A stretch of 61,393 nucleotides of DNA from Apopatosoma sp963618495 (GCA_963618495.1 CAVESF010000010.1:1-61393); one strand, 5' to 3'; positions 25,061 through 34,213 are shown, numbered from the stretch's first letter. A program made the numbers and translations. The notes: generated by a model not told the origin, from the sequence alone.

Positions 25061-26440
25061 ATGGAGAACAGCATGAGCTTTCATAAAATAGATTGCCTCG
25101 GCAATGCAAAAAAAATCTTCTTCATAGGGATAGGCGGGATAAGTATGTCTTCCCTTGCGTTCATCTGCAAAAAGGCGGGATACCTCGTCGCAGGCTCGGA
25201 CAGAGCCGAAAGCGCGCTCACGGATAAGCTGAAAGCCGAGGGCATTCCCGTTTTTCCGCGCCATGACGAAAAGAATATCGAGGGCTGTGACGCCGTGGTC
25301 TACACGGGCGCCATCCATGCCGACAATCCCGAATTTGCAAGGGCAAAGCGTAAAAATCTTCCTATTATATACAGGGCAACACTCCTCGGCGATATCATGA
25401 AAAATTACCGCGCGAGAATCGGAGTTGCGGGTATGCACGGCAAATCGAGCGCAACAGGCATGATTTCACATCTTTTTCTCTCGGCAGGAAAGAATCCGAC
25501 CGTCGTTTCCGGCGCGGAAATGAGCGATATGAACGGCGCCTACAGGCTCGGCGGCAAAGAATTTTTCATTTTCGAGGCGTGCGAATATATGGATTCCTTT
25601 CTGCATTTCTTCCCTACGCTCGCCGTGATACTCAACATCGGGCTTGACCATACCGATTATTTCTCGGATATAGAGCAGATAAAAGCTTCATTTGCGAAAT
25701 ACGCCGATATCGCCGCAAAGTGCGGCGGCGCGGCGCTCGTAAACGGCGACGATGAAAATACCCTTGCGGCGACAGCCGCCTGCACGCATCGCGTCACATT
25801 CGGCATAACGGGAGAAAACCTCGACTACCGCGCCGAGAACATCACATATAATAAAGGAAGAGCCTCCTTTTCCGTCTTGCGCGGTGAGCGGAAGGCAGCC
25901 GATATTTCCCTCTCTGTCCCCGGGGCGCACAATATCTATAATGCGCTCGCCGCCTGCGCCGCGGGCGATATGCACTCTCTGACATATGATGAAATATCCG
26001 CGGGCGTTTCGTCTTTCTCCGGCATTTCCCGCCGCTTTGAATATAAAGGAAGCGTCGGCGGCGCGGATATATACATAGACTATGCGCATCATCCCGCCGA
26101 GATAGCCGCCACCATCGCCTGCGCGCGCGGAATCTGCACGGGCAGGGTGATATGCGCCTTTGAGCCGCATACATATTCGCGTACATCCTCGCTCTATGAC
26201 GATTTCATAGCCGCGCTCTCAAAAGCCGACGCTGTAGTCATGCTCGATGTATATGCGGCGCGCGAAACCGACACTCTCGGCATCTCCTCGCAGGCTATGG
26301 CAAAATGCATAAAGAACGGATATTATGCGGAAAATTATGCAAAATGCGCCGGGATGCTTCGCGCTCTCGCAGGCGAAAACGATATTATTGTCATTCTCGG
26401 GGCGGGCACGGCATGCAAAATCGCGGACTTTTTTGCATAA
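25061..26440 (+). CDS. murC: UDP-N-acetylmuramate--L-alanine ligase
   Basis: A 459-residue Mur ligase that adds the first amino acid of the peptidoglycan stem peptide using ATP. N-terminal Rossmann motif FIGIGGISMSSLA; ATP-binding GMHGKSSATGMISH (the usual GTHGKTTT is changed to GMHGKSSA, keeping the essential GKS); central ECCEYMDSFL-like segment (here FEACEYMDSFL); C-terminal YAHHPAEIAATI. Either ATG at 25061 or ATG at 25073 could start it; GGAGA sits seven bases before the second. Stands alone, not in a dcw cluster. Confidence 0.95.
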   Translation: MENSMSFHKIDCLGNAKKIFFIGIGGISMSSLAFICKKAGYLVAGSDRAESALTDKLKAEGIPVFPRHDEKNIEGCDAVVYTGAIHADNPEFARAKRKNLPIIYRATLLGDIMKNYRARIGVAGMHGKSSATGMISHLFLSAGKNPTVVSGAEMSDMNGAYRLGGKEFFIFEACEYMDSFLHFFPTLAVILNIGLDHTDYFSDIEQIKASFAKYADIAAKCGGAALVNGDDENTLAATAACTHRVTFGITGENLDYRAENITYNKGRASFSVLRGERKAADISLSVPGAHNIYNALAACAAGDMHSLTYDEISAGVSSFSGISRRFEYKGSVGGADIYIDYAHHPAEIAATIACARGICTGRVICAFEPHTYSRTSSLYDDFIAALSKADAVVMLDVYAARETDTLGISSQAMAKCIKNGYYAENYAKCAGMLRALAGENDIIVILGAGTACKIADFFA

Positions 26441-26526
26441 AATCAAGTTTTATGCAGTAAAATATGCAATAATCAGATAAATATGCGTATTTTTTAAGAT
26501 TTTTTAAATAAATATTCAAAAAGCGG

Positions 26527-26555
26527 TTGACAAATCGATGGAAAAGGTGTATGAT
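26527..26555 (+). promoter_or_regulatory. Promoter of the amino-acid ABC operon
   Basis: TTGACA (26527-26532), 17-base spacer, TATGAT (26550-26555), then a ~40-nt leader without T-box or riboswitch features. Confidence 0.8.
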
Positions 26556-26600
26556 AAGCCCGTAAACAAAACCAACCCAAATTTACGGAGGAACAATACA

Positions 26601-27518
26601 ATGAAAAAACTTTTCGCCATTCTTTTTGCAGTCGCTTTTATTTTCGGCTGCCTCGCTATGACCGCATGCGGTAAGACAGAGGATTCCCTCGATGCGGCAT
26701 ACAACAAATATCTTAATCAGTACAAGCAGACAAGCACAGACGGACTTCCCACACTCACAGTTGCAACATCTCCCGACTTCGCTCCAATGGAGTTTGTGGA
26801 CATCGCCAAGAGCGGTCAGGAGCAGTATGTAGGCTTTGATGTTCTTCTTGCAAACTACATTGCAAAAGAACTCGGTATGAAGCTCGTTATCAAGCCGATG
26901 AGCTTTGACGCGTGCATGGCAGCAGTCAAGACAGGCAGCGCAGACCTCGCCATCTCGGGCTTCTCATGGACAGCAGAACGCGCCGAAACATTCCTTATCA
27001 CCGATTGGTATAAAGCTGGTGAAAATGAAACCGAGCAGGTCGTAATCACAACAAAGGCTAACGCAGGCAAATTCACAAAAGCTGCCGATTTCAGCGGACT
27101 CAAGGTAGGCGCTCAGGGCGGTTCTCTTCAGGAGCTTCTCGTAACGGAACAGCTCGTTCCCGCAGGCGCTCAGATAGTCAAGATGGACAACCTCAATGAC
27201 CTCGTTACGGCACTCAAGACCGGCAATATCGACGCTCTCGCAGTTGCAAAGGGCAACGGTGACGCATTCATCGCAGATAACAAGGATTCCATCGATTTCA
27301 CAGGCTTTGAATTTGAAATAGACGAGAAATACAAGAACAATGTTATTCTCGTAAACAAGAACAACAGCGAGCTTTGCGATAAGGTAAATGCCGCTCTCGC
27401 AAAAGCAATGAAAGCCGGCGTATATGACGGCTGGTACGAAGCCTGCCAGATTTACTCGGGCATAAAGACAAAGGACGAACTCGGTTATGACGACAACGGA
27501 AACAAGATAACCGAATAA
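26601..27518 (+). CDS. Polar amino-acid ABC transporter, substrate-binding lipoprotein
   Basis: A 305-residue extracellular binding protein (SBP_bac_3 fold). Signal peptide with lipobox LAMTAC (Cys near residue 24). The fold begins LTVATSPDFAPMEF and continues with YVGFDVLLANYIAKELG, then MSFDACMAAVKTGSADLAISG (shown as shorter parts). The ATG at 26601 follows ACGGAGGA; an upstream in-frame ATG at 26538 would remove the signal peptide from the N-terminus and is rejected. It is followed by an intercistronic hairpin, then permease and ATPase. Ligand class: polar amino acid; exact ligand unknown. Confidence 0.94.
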   Translation: MKKLFAILFAVAFIFGCLAMTACGKTEDSLDAAYNKYLNQYKQTSTDGLPTLTVATSPDFAPMEFVDIAKSGQEQYVGFDVLLANYIAKELGMKLVIKPMSFDACMAAVKTGSADLAISGFSWTAERAETFLITDWYKAGENETEQVVITTKANAGKFTKAADFSGLKVGAQGGSLQELLVTEQLVPAGAQIVKMDNLNDLVTALKTGNIDALAVAKGNGDAFIADNKDSIDFTGFEFEIDEKYKNNVILVNKNNSELCDKVNAALAKAMKAGVYDGWYEACQIYSGIKTKDELGYDDNGNKITE

Positions 27519-27531
27519 AAATCGAAAACAG

Positions 27532-27560
27532 AGCCGCCTCAACCGTAGGTTGGGGCGGCT
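27532..27560 (+). terminator. Intercistronic hairpin / partial terminator
   Basis: 13-bp stem AGCCGCCTCAACC/GGTTGGGGCGGCT (one wobble) with a 3-base loop but only two T after it. Placed after the binding-protein gene it likely stabilises that mRNA and lowers read-through to the permease, giving an excess of binding protein. Confidence 0.7.
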
Positions 27561-27588
27561 TTAAGGGTAAATCTAAGGAGGAAAACTT

Positions 27589-28287
27589 TTGAATTTTCTT
27601 GATATTATAAAGGATATGGGAACCATATTCGCGAAATACTGGTATGTCTTTCTCGTGAAAGGCATCGGCTATACGCTGGTTCTCTCGGTAATAACAGTCG
27701 TTGGCGGTACGCTCATAGGCTCGCTTCTTTCCATCGGAAAAATGTCGCGCTTCAAGGCGCTTCGCGGCATCATCACAGCTTTCGTCGAGATAGTCCGCGG
27801 CACGCCTACCCTGCTCCAGCTTTACATAGGCTACTTCATCGTGCCGATGTTTTTCCCCGCGCTCAATCAGATAGACGCGCAGCTCATGGCTTTCACCTGC
27901 GTCGCGATAGCCCTCGTCATCAACAGCGCGGCTTATGTTTCCGAGATAATCCGCTCGGGTATAGAATCCGTGGACAAGGGACAGACGGAAGCCTCACGCA
28001 GTCTCGGTCTTACGCAAGGCGTGACGATGAAATGCATTGTCCTTCCACAGGCGATAAAAAATATCCTCCCCGCGCTCGGCAATGAATTTATCACCGTAAT
28101 CAAGGAAACCTCGCTTGCTTCCACCTTCTTTGTCGGCGAGCTGATGACGGTATATAAGAATATCGTCGGCGTTACGCACAATTCCCTTCCTACTCTGATG
28201 ATAGTCGGTGTGATTTACTTCGTGCTGACATTCATTCTTTCCAAAATACTCAAAGTCTTCGAAAGGAGGATGAAATCCCGTGCTTGA
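27589..28287 (+). CDS. Polar amino-acid ABC transporter, permease
   Basis: A 232-residue HisM/GlnP-type inner-membrane permease with about five hydrophobic segments. The family parts FVEIVRGTPTLLQL and the EAA loop EASRSLGLTQGVTMKCIVLP are clear, the latter contacting the ATPase. The start is a TTG (27589) seven bases after AAGGAGG. It overlaps the ATPase gene by eight bases. Confidence 0.94.
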   Translation: MNFLDIIKDMGTIFAKYWYVFLVKGIGYTLVLSVITVVGGTLIGSLLSIGKMSRFKALRGIITAFVEIVRGTPTLLQLYIGYFIVPMFFPALNQIDAQLMAFTCVAIALVINSAAYVSEIIRSGIESVDKGQTEASRSLGLTQGVTMKCIVLPQAIKNILPALGNEFITVIKETSLASTFFVGELMTVYKNIVGVTHNSLPTLMIVGVIYFVLTFILSKILKVFERRMKSRA

Positions 28288-29284
28288 GATAAAAAATGTT
28301 TTCAAGAATTTTGGTTCGCTTCAGGTTCTCAATGGCATTTCCACAGAGATAAATCCGGGCGAAGCTATATCCATCATAGGTCCCTCCGGCTCGGGAAAAA
28401 GCACACTTCTGCGTTGTATGAACCTGCTCGAGCATCCGACATTCGGAGAAGTGTGGATGGAAGGCAAGCTGCTCACTCCCGTAGACCCCTATCTGCATTT
28501 CGATATCATCCGCGCCTCCAAAACATACGCAAGGCTCACAGCCGAGGGTATGAGCGATGAAGACGCGATAATGAAGATAAAGAAAGAAGACCTCCTCCAC
28601 GAAAAGCATAATGCCGAGGGCAAGGCTTACCGCCGCCTGATGAAAAAAACATTCGCCGAAAACAGCATAGATATAAACCTCGCCCGCAGAAAAATGGGCA
28701 TGGTTTTCCAGCAGTTCAACCTTTTCGGCAATAAATCCGTCAAGGAAAACATCATGTTTGCCCCCGTGAAAATCGGCATCTCCAACTACAAAAAGACAAA
28801 GCGCAAAAACAGAATGCTAGCGCTCTCCAATATTTTCGCAAAAGAAAAGAAAGCTCCGCTTCCTCTTCCCGACGCGCCCGCAGAGGTTCGCGCAAAGGCG
28901 GAGGCAAAAGCAATGGAACTGCTCGCGAGAATCGGGCTTCAGGATAAGGCGGATGTCTATCCCTCCACCCTCTCCGGCGGTCAGAAACAGCGTATAGCCA
29001 TCATCCGCGCACTTGCGATGGAACCTGATGTAATGCTCTTCGACGAGCCGACCTCCGCTCTCGACCCTGAAATGGTAGGAGAGGTTCTCGATGTTATCAA
29101 AGACCTCGTGAAGAGCGGCATGACGAGCGTTATCGTAACGCACGAAATGGGATTTGCCCGCGAGATATCCGACAGAGTCCTCTTCATGGATGACGGCATC
29201 ATCGCGGAGCAGGGTTCGCCCGCCGAAATTTTCGGCAATCCTCAGAACCCCAGAACAAAGGAATTTCTCAGTAAGGTGCTGTAA
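28280..29284 (+). CDS. Polar amino-acid ABC transporter, ATP-binding protein with internal insertions
   Basis: A 334-residue GlnQ/HisP-type ATPase. Walker A GPSGSGKST (~36-44), Q-loop in MGMVFQQFNLF (~140-150), signature LSGGQKQR (~233), Walker B VMLFDEPTSALDPE (~256) and switch His in VTHEMGFA are intact. The family is normally ~240 residues; here ~60 extra residues lie between the first beta-sheet region and the Q-loop, and ~30 more after it (KTKRKNRMLALSNIFAKEKK). The insertions are Lys/Glu-rich and in frame. Start is GTG at 28280 with AAAGGAGG ten bases upstream. Confidence 0.93.
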   Translation: MLEIKNVFKNFGSLQVLNGISTEINPGEAISIIGPSGSGKSTLLRCMNLLEHPTFGEVWMEGKLLTPVDPYLHFDIIRASKTYARLTAEGMSDEDAIMKIKKEDLLHEKHNAEGKAYRRLMKKTFAENSIDINLARRKMGMVFQQFNLFGNKSVKENIMFAPVKIGISNYKKTKRKNRMLALSNIFAKEKKAPLPLPDAPAEVRAKAEAKAMELLARIGLQDKADVYPSTLSGGQKQRIAIIRALAMEPDVMLFDEPTSALDPEMVGEVLDVIKDLVKSGMTSVIVTHEMGFAREISDRVLFMDDGIIAEQGSPAEIFGNPQNPRTKEFLSKVL

Positions 29285-29286
29285 AA

Positions 29287-30720
29287 ATGGAAAAAATCAA
29301 AGAATATGCACTCGGAAAAATAGACGAAAGCGCGTCCCTTTTTACCGAAGTAAGCGATAAGATATGGGAATATGCGGAGCTTTCGCTCAAGGAATACAAA
29401 TCAGCCGCGCTCTATGCGGATATGCTCGAAAAGCTCGGCTTTGAAACGGAAGAAAACATCTGCGGTATAAAAACCGCATTTACCGGAACATACGGGAGCG
29501 GCAAGCCCGTCATCGGTATCCTCGCGGAATTTGACGCGCTCTCCGGTCTCTCTCAGGTCGGCGGACTCTGCGAGCAAAAGGAACTTGTAACCGACGGTTG
29601 CGGTCACGGTTGCGGACATAATATGCTCGGCGCGGGTTCGCTCGCCGCGGCTTATGCCGTAAAATGCTGGCTTGAAAAAACGGGAAACAGCGGTACGGTC
29701 ATATTTTTCGGCTGTCCCGGCGAGGAGGGCGGTGCCGCCAAGGCATTCATGGCAAGAGAAAATATATGGCGTTCTCTCGATGCGGCACTGACATGGCATC
29801 CGGGGGACTGCAATGAAGTCGCAACAGGCGGCTGCAATGCCTGCATTCAGGTGCTCTATAAATTCAAGGGCAAGGCGGCACATGCGGCAGGCAATCCCGA
29901 GGACGGCAGAAGCGCGCTCGACGCGGTGGAGCTGATGAATGTCGGTGTACAGTTTCTGCGCGAGCATATGAAGGACGACGCCCGCATTCACTATGCGATA
30001 ACCGACGGCGGCGGTCTCTCTCCGAATGTTGTTCAGCCGCACGCCGCAGTGCTCTATATGGTGCGTTCACCCCATGTGGACGAAGCTGTCGCGCTTGAAA
30101 AACGCGTGGACAAGATAGCCGAGGGCGCGGCGCTGATGACGGAAACCTCATTTGAAAAGGTTTTCATAGACGGCACGGCGGACACCATTTCAAATCACAC
30201 GCTCGAAAAACTGGCATACGGCAATTTTGCCGAGATAGGCACACCAGAGTACACGCAAGCCGAGCTTGACTATGCGGACAGGCTCGCGGCAGAGCTTCCG
30301 CAAAAAGCCTGTGGCATCGGCGCGGAATATGACAAGGCGATAAAGGAAGCTGTGGAAGCGATGCAAAAATCCGCAGGACACAGTATGAATTCTTTTCTCT
30401 GCCCGTATTACGGCGGCGAGGCATTCTCTCCAGGCTCAACTGATGTCGGCGATGTAAGCTGGCAGACACCTACGGTACAGATATATGTCGCATCATATCC
30501 GAATGCCACCCCCGGGCACTCATGGCAGATAGTCTCCTGCGGCAAAACGGAAATAGGTCACAAGGCGGTTCTCTGCGCGGGCAAGGTACTCGCCGCGACA
30601 GCAATAGATCTTTTTTCCTCGCCCGAAACACTCGCATCGGCAAAAGCCGAATTTGAAAAAGCCACGGCAAAGGGCTATACCTGCCCTGTTCCCGCAGGCG
30701 AAGAGCCTAAGGCTATATGA
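29287..30720 (+). CDS. M20-family amidohydrolase, AbgB-like
   Basis: A 477-residue metallopeptidase resembling subunit B of p-aminobenzoyl-glutamate hydrolase along its whole length: DKIWEYAELSLKEYKSA, AEFDALSGLSQ, GCGHGCGHNMLGAGSLAAAYA, FFGCPGEEGG, WHPGDCNEV, GRSALDAVELMNVG and GGGLSPNVVQPHA. The HGCGH and PGEEGG blocks hold metal ligands and the catalytic Glu. M20 enzymes hydrolyse N-acyl amino acids or dipeptides. It starts two bases after the ATPase stop, so it belongs to the amino-acid ABC operon, suggesting that an imported N-acyl amino acid or peptide is hydrolysed. The AbgA partner is absent. Confidence 0.93.
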   Translation: MEKIKEYALGKIDESASLFTEVSDKIWEYAELSLKEYKSAALYADMLEKLGFETEENICGIKTAFTGTYGSGKPVIGILAEFDALSGLSQVGGLCEQKELVTDGCGHGCGHNMLGAGSLAAAYAVKCWLEKTGNSGTVIFFGCPGEEGGAAKAFMARENIWRSLDAALTWHPGDCNEVATGGCNACIQVLYKFKGKAAHAAGNPEDGRSALDAVELMNVGVQFLREHMKDDARIHYAITDGGGLSPNVVQPHAAVLYMVRSPHVDEAVALEKRVDKIAEGAALMTETSFEKVFIDGTADTISNHTLEKLAYGNFAEIGTPEYTQAELDYADRLAAELPQKACGIGAEYDKAIKEAVEAMQKSAGHSMNSFLCPYYGGEAFSPGSTDVGDVSWQTPTVQIYVASYPNATPGHSWQIVSCGKTEIGHKAVLCAGKVLAATAIDLFSSPETLASAKAEFEKATAKGYTCPVPAGEEPKAI

Positions 30721-30755
30721 TAAGCAAAGTTTCTCCTTAAGTTTTTATTTTTGAT

Positions 30756-30801
30756 AAAAGTACAGGCGCGACAAGGATTTTTCTGCCGCGCCTGTACTTT
30801 T
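30756..30801 (+). terminator. Terminator of the amino-acid ABC operon
   Basis: 15-bp perfect stem AAAAGTACAGGCGCG/CGCGCCTGTACTTTT around a 16-base loop. Confidence 0.85.
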
Positions 30802-30863
30802 ATACTGTTGTATATTATTCTCGCGACGGCAGAAAAATGCCGTCTTTTTTATTATAAAAAGCA

Positions 30864-30892
30864 TTGACGGAATGGATTTTTTATGATATCAT
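30864..30892 (+). promoter_or_regulatory. Promoter of the ATPase/MBL gene pair
   Basis: TTGACG (30864-30869), 17-base spacer, TATCAT (30887-30892). Confidence 0.75.
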
Positions 30893-30919
30893 ATGGGTGA
30901 AAAAAGCGGGAGGTGCATG

Positions 30920-31423
30920 ATGGAAAAGGTTCTGATTATCGGCTCGCCGGGCGCGGGCAAATCGACGCTTGCCTTTGAACTCTCGGTAAAAACGGGACTT
31001 CCGCTCGTCCATCTCGATAAGCTCTGGTGGCAGGCGGGCTGGATAGAATCCGACAGAGAGGATTTCGATGTGCGGCTCGCGGCGGAACTGGAAAAGCCGC
31101 GGTGGATAATAGATGGAAATTATTCGCGCACTCTGCCGATGCGCCTTGCCGGATGCGATACGGTGATTTTCCTCGATTTTCCTCGCCGCACCTGCCTTTT
31201 CGGCGCGATACGCCGCGTGCTCCGCTACCGCGGAAAAACACGCCCCGATATGGCGGAGGGCTGCCCAGAGAGGATAGACAGAGAGTTTCTCTCGTACATA
31301 TGGAATTTCAAGAAGAAAAACCTGCCGAAAATCAAAGAGCGGCTCTCGGCTTGCAAAACCGCCGACATAATCACTCTGCGCTCGCGCAGAGAGGTAAAGC
31401 ATTTCATTTCAGATATAATATAA
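30920..31423 (+). CDS. Small P-loop ATPase/kinase (FlaR / DNA topology modulation-like)
   Basis: A 167-residue adenylate-kinase-like P-loop protein: Walker A IIGSPGAGKSTLA at the N-terminus, LPLVHLDKLWWQAGW after it, then WIIDGNYSRTLPMRL and VIFLDFPRRTC. This is the FlaR/'topology modulation protein' group, probably small-molecule or nucleotide kinases of unknown substrate. The ATG at 30920 lies six bases after GGGAGG; longer starts give no family match. The MBL hydrolase gene follows after 12 bases. Confidence 0.85.
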   Translation: MEKVLIIGSPGAGKSTLAFELSVKTGLPLVHLDKLWWQAGWIESDREDFDVRLAAELEKPRWIIDGNYSRTLPMRLAGCDTVIFLDFPRRTCLFGAIRRVLRYRGKTRPDMAEGCPERIDREFLSYIWNFKKKNLPKIKERLSACKTADIITLRSRREVKHFISDII

Positions 31424-31435
31424 AGGAGAAAAATC

Positions 31436-32281
31436 ATGAAAATCAAATATCTCGGCACAGCCGCGGCAGAGGGAATCCCCGCCATCTTCTGCAAATGCGA
31501 CAACTGCAACCGCGCAAGAGCGCTCGGCGGCAAAAATATCCGCACGCGCTCGCAGGCACTGATAGACGGAAAAATCCTCATCGACTTCCCTGCCGACTCA
31601 TATATGCATGAGCTTCGCTACGGAATCGATTTTTCCGATATTCCCGCCCTGCTGATAACCCATATTCATGAAGACCACTGCTATCTCTCGGAGATGACAA
31701 ACCGCCGCGCGGGCTTTGCCCATATCGACGACGCTCCCGCCCTCACAATCTACGGCTCCGAAGATGTCTACAAGGACTACGCCGAGCACGCGGGTGCATT
31801 CTTCCTGAATGTCCCGAAATCCAGCTGTAATGCGGTAAATTACAGTTTTATACAAGCGTATAAGCCGACTGAAATCGAGGGCTATACCGTAACGGCACTG
31901 CGCGCATATCACGGCACGGAGCATCCTTATATCTACCTCATCGAGAAAGACGGCAAGGCGCTGCTCTATGCGCATGACACGGATATTTTCCCCGCTGAAA
32001 CATGGGATTATCTCGAAAAAAGCGGCGTGAAGCTCTCATATGTTTCGCTCGACTGCACAGAGGGCTGCAAGACCGTCCGCTATCACGGACATATGTTTAT
32101 AGACCGAAATCTTGAGGCAAGAAAGCGGCTCTTTGAGATAGGTGCGGCAACCGAAAGCACGCTTTTCTGCATAAATCATTTTTCTCATAACGGAATAAAC
32201 GCCTGCTACGACGATATGAAACCGGTAGCCGACGCAAACGGTTTTCTCATTTCATACGACGGCGCAGAATTTGAATTCTGA
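31436..32281 (+). CDS. MBL-fold metallo-hydrolase (PhnP-like)
   Basis: A 281-residue metallo-beta-lactamase-fold protein. It begins IKYLGTAAAEGIPAIFCKCDNC, holds the metal motif THIHEDHCY (H-x-H-x-D-H), and shows later ligands in AYHGTEHPYIYLI, HDTDIF and NHFSHNG. The N-terminal Cys pair resembles PhnP phosphodiesterases, but no phn genes are near, so only a generic phosphodiesterase/hydrolase role is proposed. It is cotranscribed with the upstream ATPase gene. RBS AAAGGAGA. Confidence 0.85.
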   Translation: MKIKYLGTAAAEGIPAIFCKCDNCNRARALGGKNIRTRSQALIDGKILIDFPADSYMHELRYGIDFSDIPALLITHIHEDHCYLSEMTNRRAGFAHIDDAPALTIYGSEDVYKDYAEHAGAFFLNVPKSSCNAVNYSFIQAYKPTEIEGYTVTALRAYHGTEHPYIYLIEKDGKALLYAHDTDIFPAETWDYLEKSGVKLSYVSLDCTEGCKTVRYHGHMFIDRNLEARKRLFEIGAATESTLFCINHFSHNGINACYDDMKPVADANGFLISYDGAEFEF

Positions 32282-32303
32282 TGCTAATATAATAGAATAA
32301 TAG

Positions 32304-32345
32304 AATCCGAAAAGGAAGTCTGCGGCTTCCTTTTCGGATTTTTAT
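32304..32345 (+). terminator. Terminator after the MBL hydrolase gene
   Basis: 15-bp perfect stem AATCCGAAAAGGAAG/CTTCCTTTTCGGATT followed by TTTTT. On the minus strand it also lies after the GNAT gene. Confidence 0.9.
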
Positions 32346-32362
32346 ACAATTGTATCATTATC

Positions 32363-32884
32363 TTATACAGCTGTATATTTATATACTCTTGTGTACAGCA
32401 GCTGCTTTATCTTCTCAAATTTTGTCTCATCGATGCAGCCGTCGCCGGTCATTATAAGCAGCGGTATAGCATCGCGACCTGCCGAGATAGGCGGCTGCAT
32501 ATACGGATACGGATTGAGGAAAAATCCGTTTCTCTCGTAGAAGCCTATGCGTCGGCGTGCGATATCGGTCTCGGGCGGTTCCACCTCAAAGCATATCGGC
32601 TTCTCTGAAATCGCTTTCAGGTCGCCGAGCATAGACGCGCCGAGACCGCTCCCGCGAAGTCGCCCATCCACGGCAAAATGCTCTATGTAAAGCACCTCGG
32701 GAAAATCCCACACAGCAAAAAAGCCCGCGATTTTCCCCTCCCTGCGGCAAGCAAAAATGCGATATGCCGAATCGGCAAAGAGCGCATACTGCTCATCCCT
32801 CGGGCGAAATTCCGTCTCGGGGAAACTCGCCTCCATTATGGCATAGACCTCGTCAAAATCTTTCTTATTAAGTAGCTCCAGCAT
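32363..32884 (-). CDS. GNAT-family N-acetyltransferase
   Basis: A 173-residue acetyl-CoA-dependent acyltransferase. The core shows IFACRREGKIAGFFAVWD, YIEHFAVDGRLRGSGLGASM (acetyl-CoA P-loop R-G-S-G-L-G) and FYERNGF near the C-terminus. Substrate unknown. It is monocistronic, converging on the MBL gene across the shared terminator. Confidence 0.9.
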   Translation of the reverse strand: MLELLNKKDFDEVYAIMEASFPETEFRPRDEQYALFADSAYRIFACRREGKIAGFFAVWDFPEVLYIEHFAVDGRLRGSGLGASMLGDLKAISEKPICFEVEPPETDIARRRIGFYERNGFFLNPYPYMQPPISAGRDAIPLLIMTGDGCIDETKFEKIKQLLYTRVYKYTAV

Positions 32885-32901
32885 TTTATCTTCCTTTTCA
32901 T

Positions 32902-32937
32902 GAAAAAGCCTTTTCCCTTGGCGGGAAGAAGCTTTTT
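32902..32937 (-). terminator. Terminator of the M28 peptidase gene
   Basis: Stem AAAAAGC...GCTTTTT with inner TTTTCCC/GGGAAGA pairs (one mismatch), T run on the minus strand. Confidence 0.75.
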
Positions 32938-32956
32938 ATCATATTATACTTTTGTA

Positions 32957-34213
32957 TTATTTCTTTTTCATCAGGTATTTGTCGACTTTCTCGACGATGT
33001 TGTCCGGCACTTTTTTGTCTATCGGGAAGAAAGCGGCGTTCACAACCTTATCCGAAAATGTGGCGACAAAGTTTGCCGTGCGTTCAAGGCTTTCTCCGGA
33101 AAGAATGGATATCACATCGTGGCGGCAATGTATCTGCGAAGAACCTGCGGCGGCACGACGCATGAAATTTACGCCAGGGATGCCCTTATCGGCGAAAGGA
33201 ATGGAATCCGAAGAATAGATATCCTGATTTACGCTCATGGGATAACCGAGTTCCTTATAGAGATAAGTTATCGCATGACAAAGGCTCTCTTCTCCCGTGA
33301 CGACGGCGGCATCTCTGCCGAGTATAGGACCTGCCATATCTATATTTATGCAGAGACGGATTTTTTCAAGTTCGGCTTCGTGAGCGACAACATACGCCTT
33401 GCTTCCGAGAAGTCCGCGCTCCTCCGAGCCGCACCAGATGAAGCGAACCGTGCGCTTCGGCGCATTCTCCGTATAGTGGCGGAGAAGCTCAAGAAGCATT
33501 GCGCTGCCCGATGAATTATCAAAATAGCCCTCGGAGAACACAACGGAATCATAATGCGCGGTATAGACCACGACTTCATCGGAATATTTCTCTCCGACAA
33601 CATCATAAACTATATTCTGCGATTCCGCTTCGCCCTCTTCCTGCTCGAGCGTAATTTTTGCCTTTGTCGGATGCATGGGGACAAGCCCGAGCGCATCCTT
33701 TATCTTGATGCATACGCCCGGAATCTGCCCTGCTTCGAGATGCTTTGCGCGGAGCATGCGCTCGTCCATATCGGTTTCCTCATCCTTATCAAGGAATGTT
33801 CCGCAGGTGCAGACAAAACCGGCGACACCCGCTTTCACGAGCTTTTCATACGAAGAATAACCGACACCACCCGCGATAAGGACTATCTTGCCCTTTACAT
33901 CGGCAAGGTCGATATCGTCAAAGCCCTCGATATACTTGAAGTCGGCTTCCAGTCCGTCCTTTGCGGCATTGCCGGAAAATCCGTAACCTGTCGCTTCGAT
34001 TTCCCTGTGAAAAGGCTCCGTTATCTCAAATTTCACCTTTTTTATCTCATATCTCGGCGCCATGAATTTTTCGATTTTCGGTTCGTTTCCCGTTATCGCC
34101 TTTATCTCATCCGAGATAATCTCAGCGCCTTTCTTCTCGCCGTCAAAGGTGGAAAGTCTTACAAATCCAAGCTTTTCCAGCATGGAATACATTCTTTTTC
34201 CCGAAATAGCCAT
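32957..34213 (-). CDS. M28-family zinc aminopeptidase
   Basis: A 418-residue peptidase. A PA-domain-like insert (GKIVLIAGGVGYSSYEKLV and following) sits in the N-terminal half. The catalytic di-zinc ligands appear in VVYTAHYDSV, FDNSSGSAMLLELL, WCGSEERGLLGS and NIDMAGPI, with the last His in SQIHCRHD. No signal peptide is found, so it is probably cytosolic and acts on peptides taken up. Monocistronic. Confidence 0.92.
   Translation of the reverse strand: MAISGKRMYSMLEKLGFVRLSTFDGEKKGAEIISDEIKAITGNEPKIEKFMAPRYEIKKVKFEITEPFHREIEATGYGFSGNAAKDGLEADFKYIEGFDDIDLADVKGKIVLIAGGVGYSSYEKLVKAGVAGFVCTCGTFLDKDEETDMDERMLRAKHLEAGQIPGVCIKIKDALGLVPMHPTKAKITLEQEEGEAESQNIVYDVVGEKYSDEVVVYTAHYDSVVFSEGYFDNSSGSAMLLELLRHYTENAPKRTVRFIWCGSEERGLLGSKAYVVAHEAELEKIRLCINIDMAGPILGRDAAVVTGEESLCHAITYLYKELGYPMSVNQDIYSSDSIPFADKGIPGVNFMRRAAAGSSQIHCRHDVISILSGESLERTANFVATFSDKVVNAAFFPIDKKVPDNIVEKVDKYLMKKK

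Noticed and set aside
26440..26600. T-box or other riboswitch before the amino-acid transporter
   Set aside because: The promoter lies about 45 bases before the start codon; no room for a T-box and no T-box sequence.
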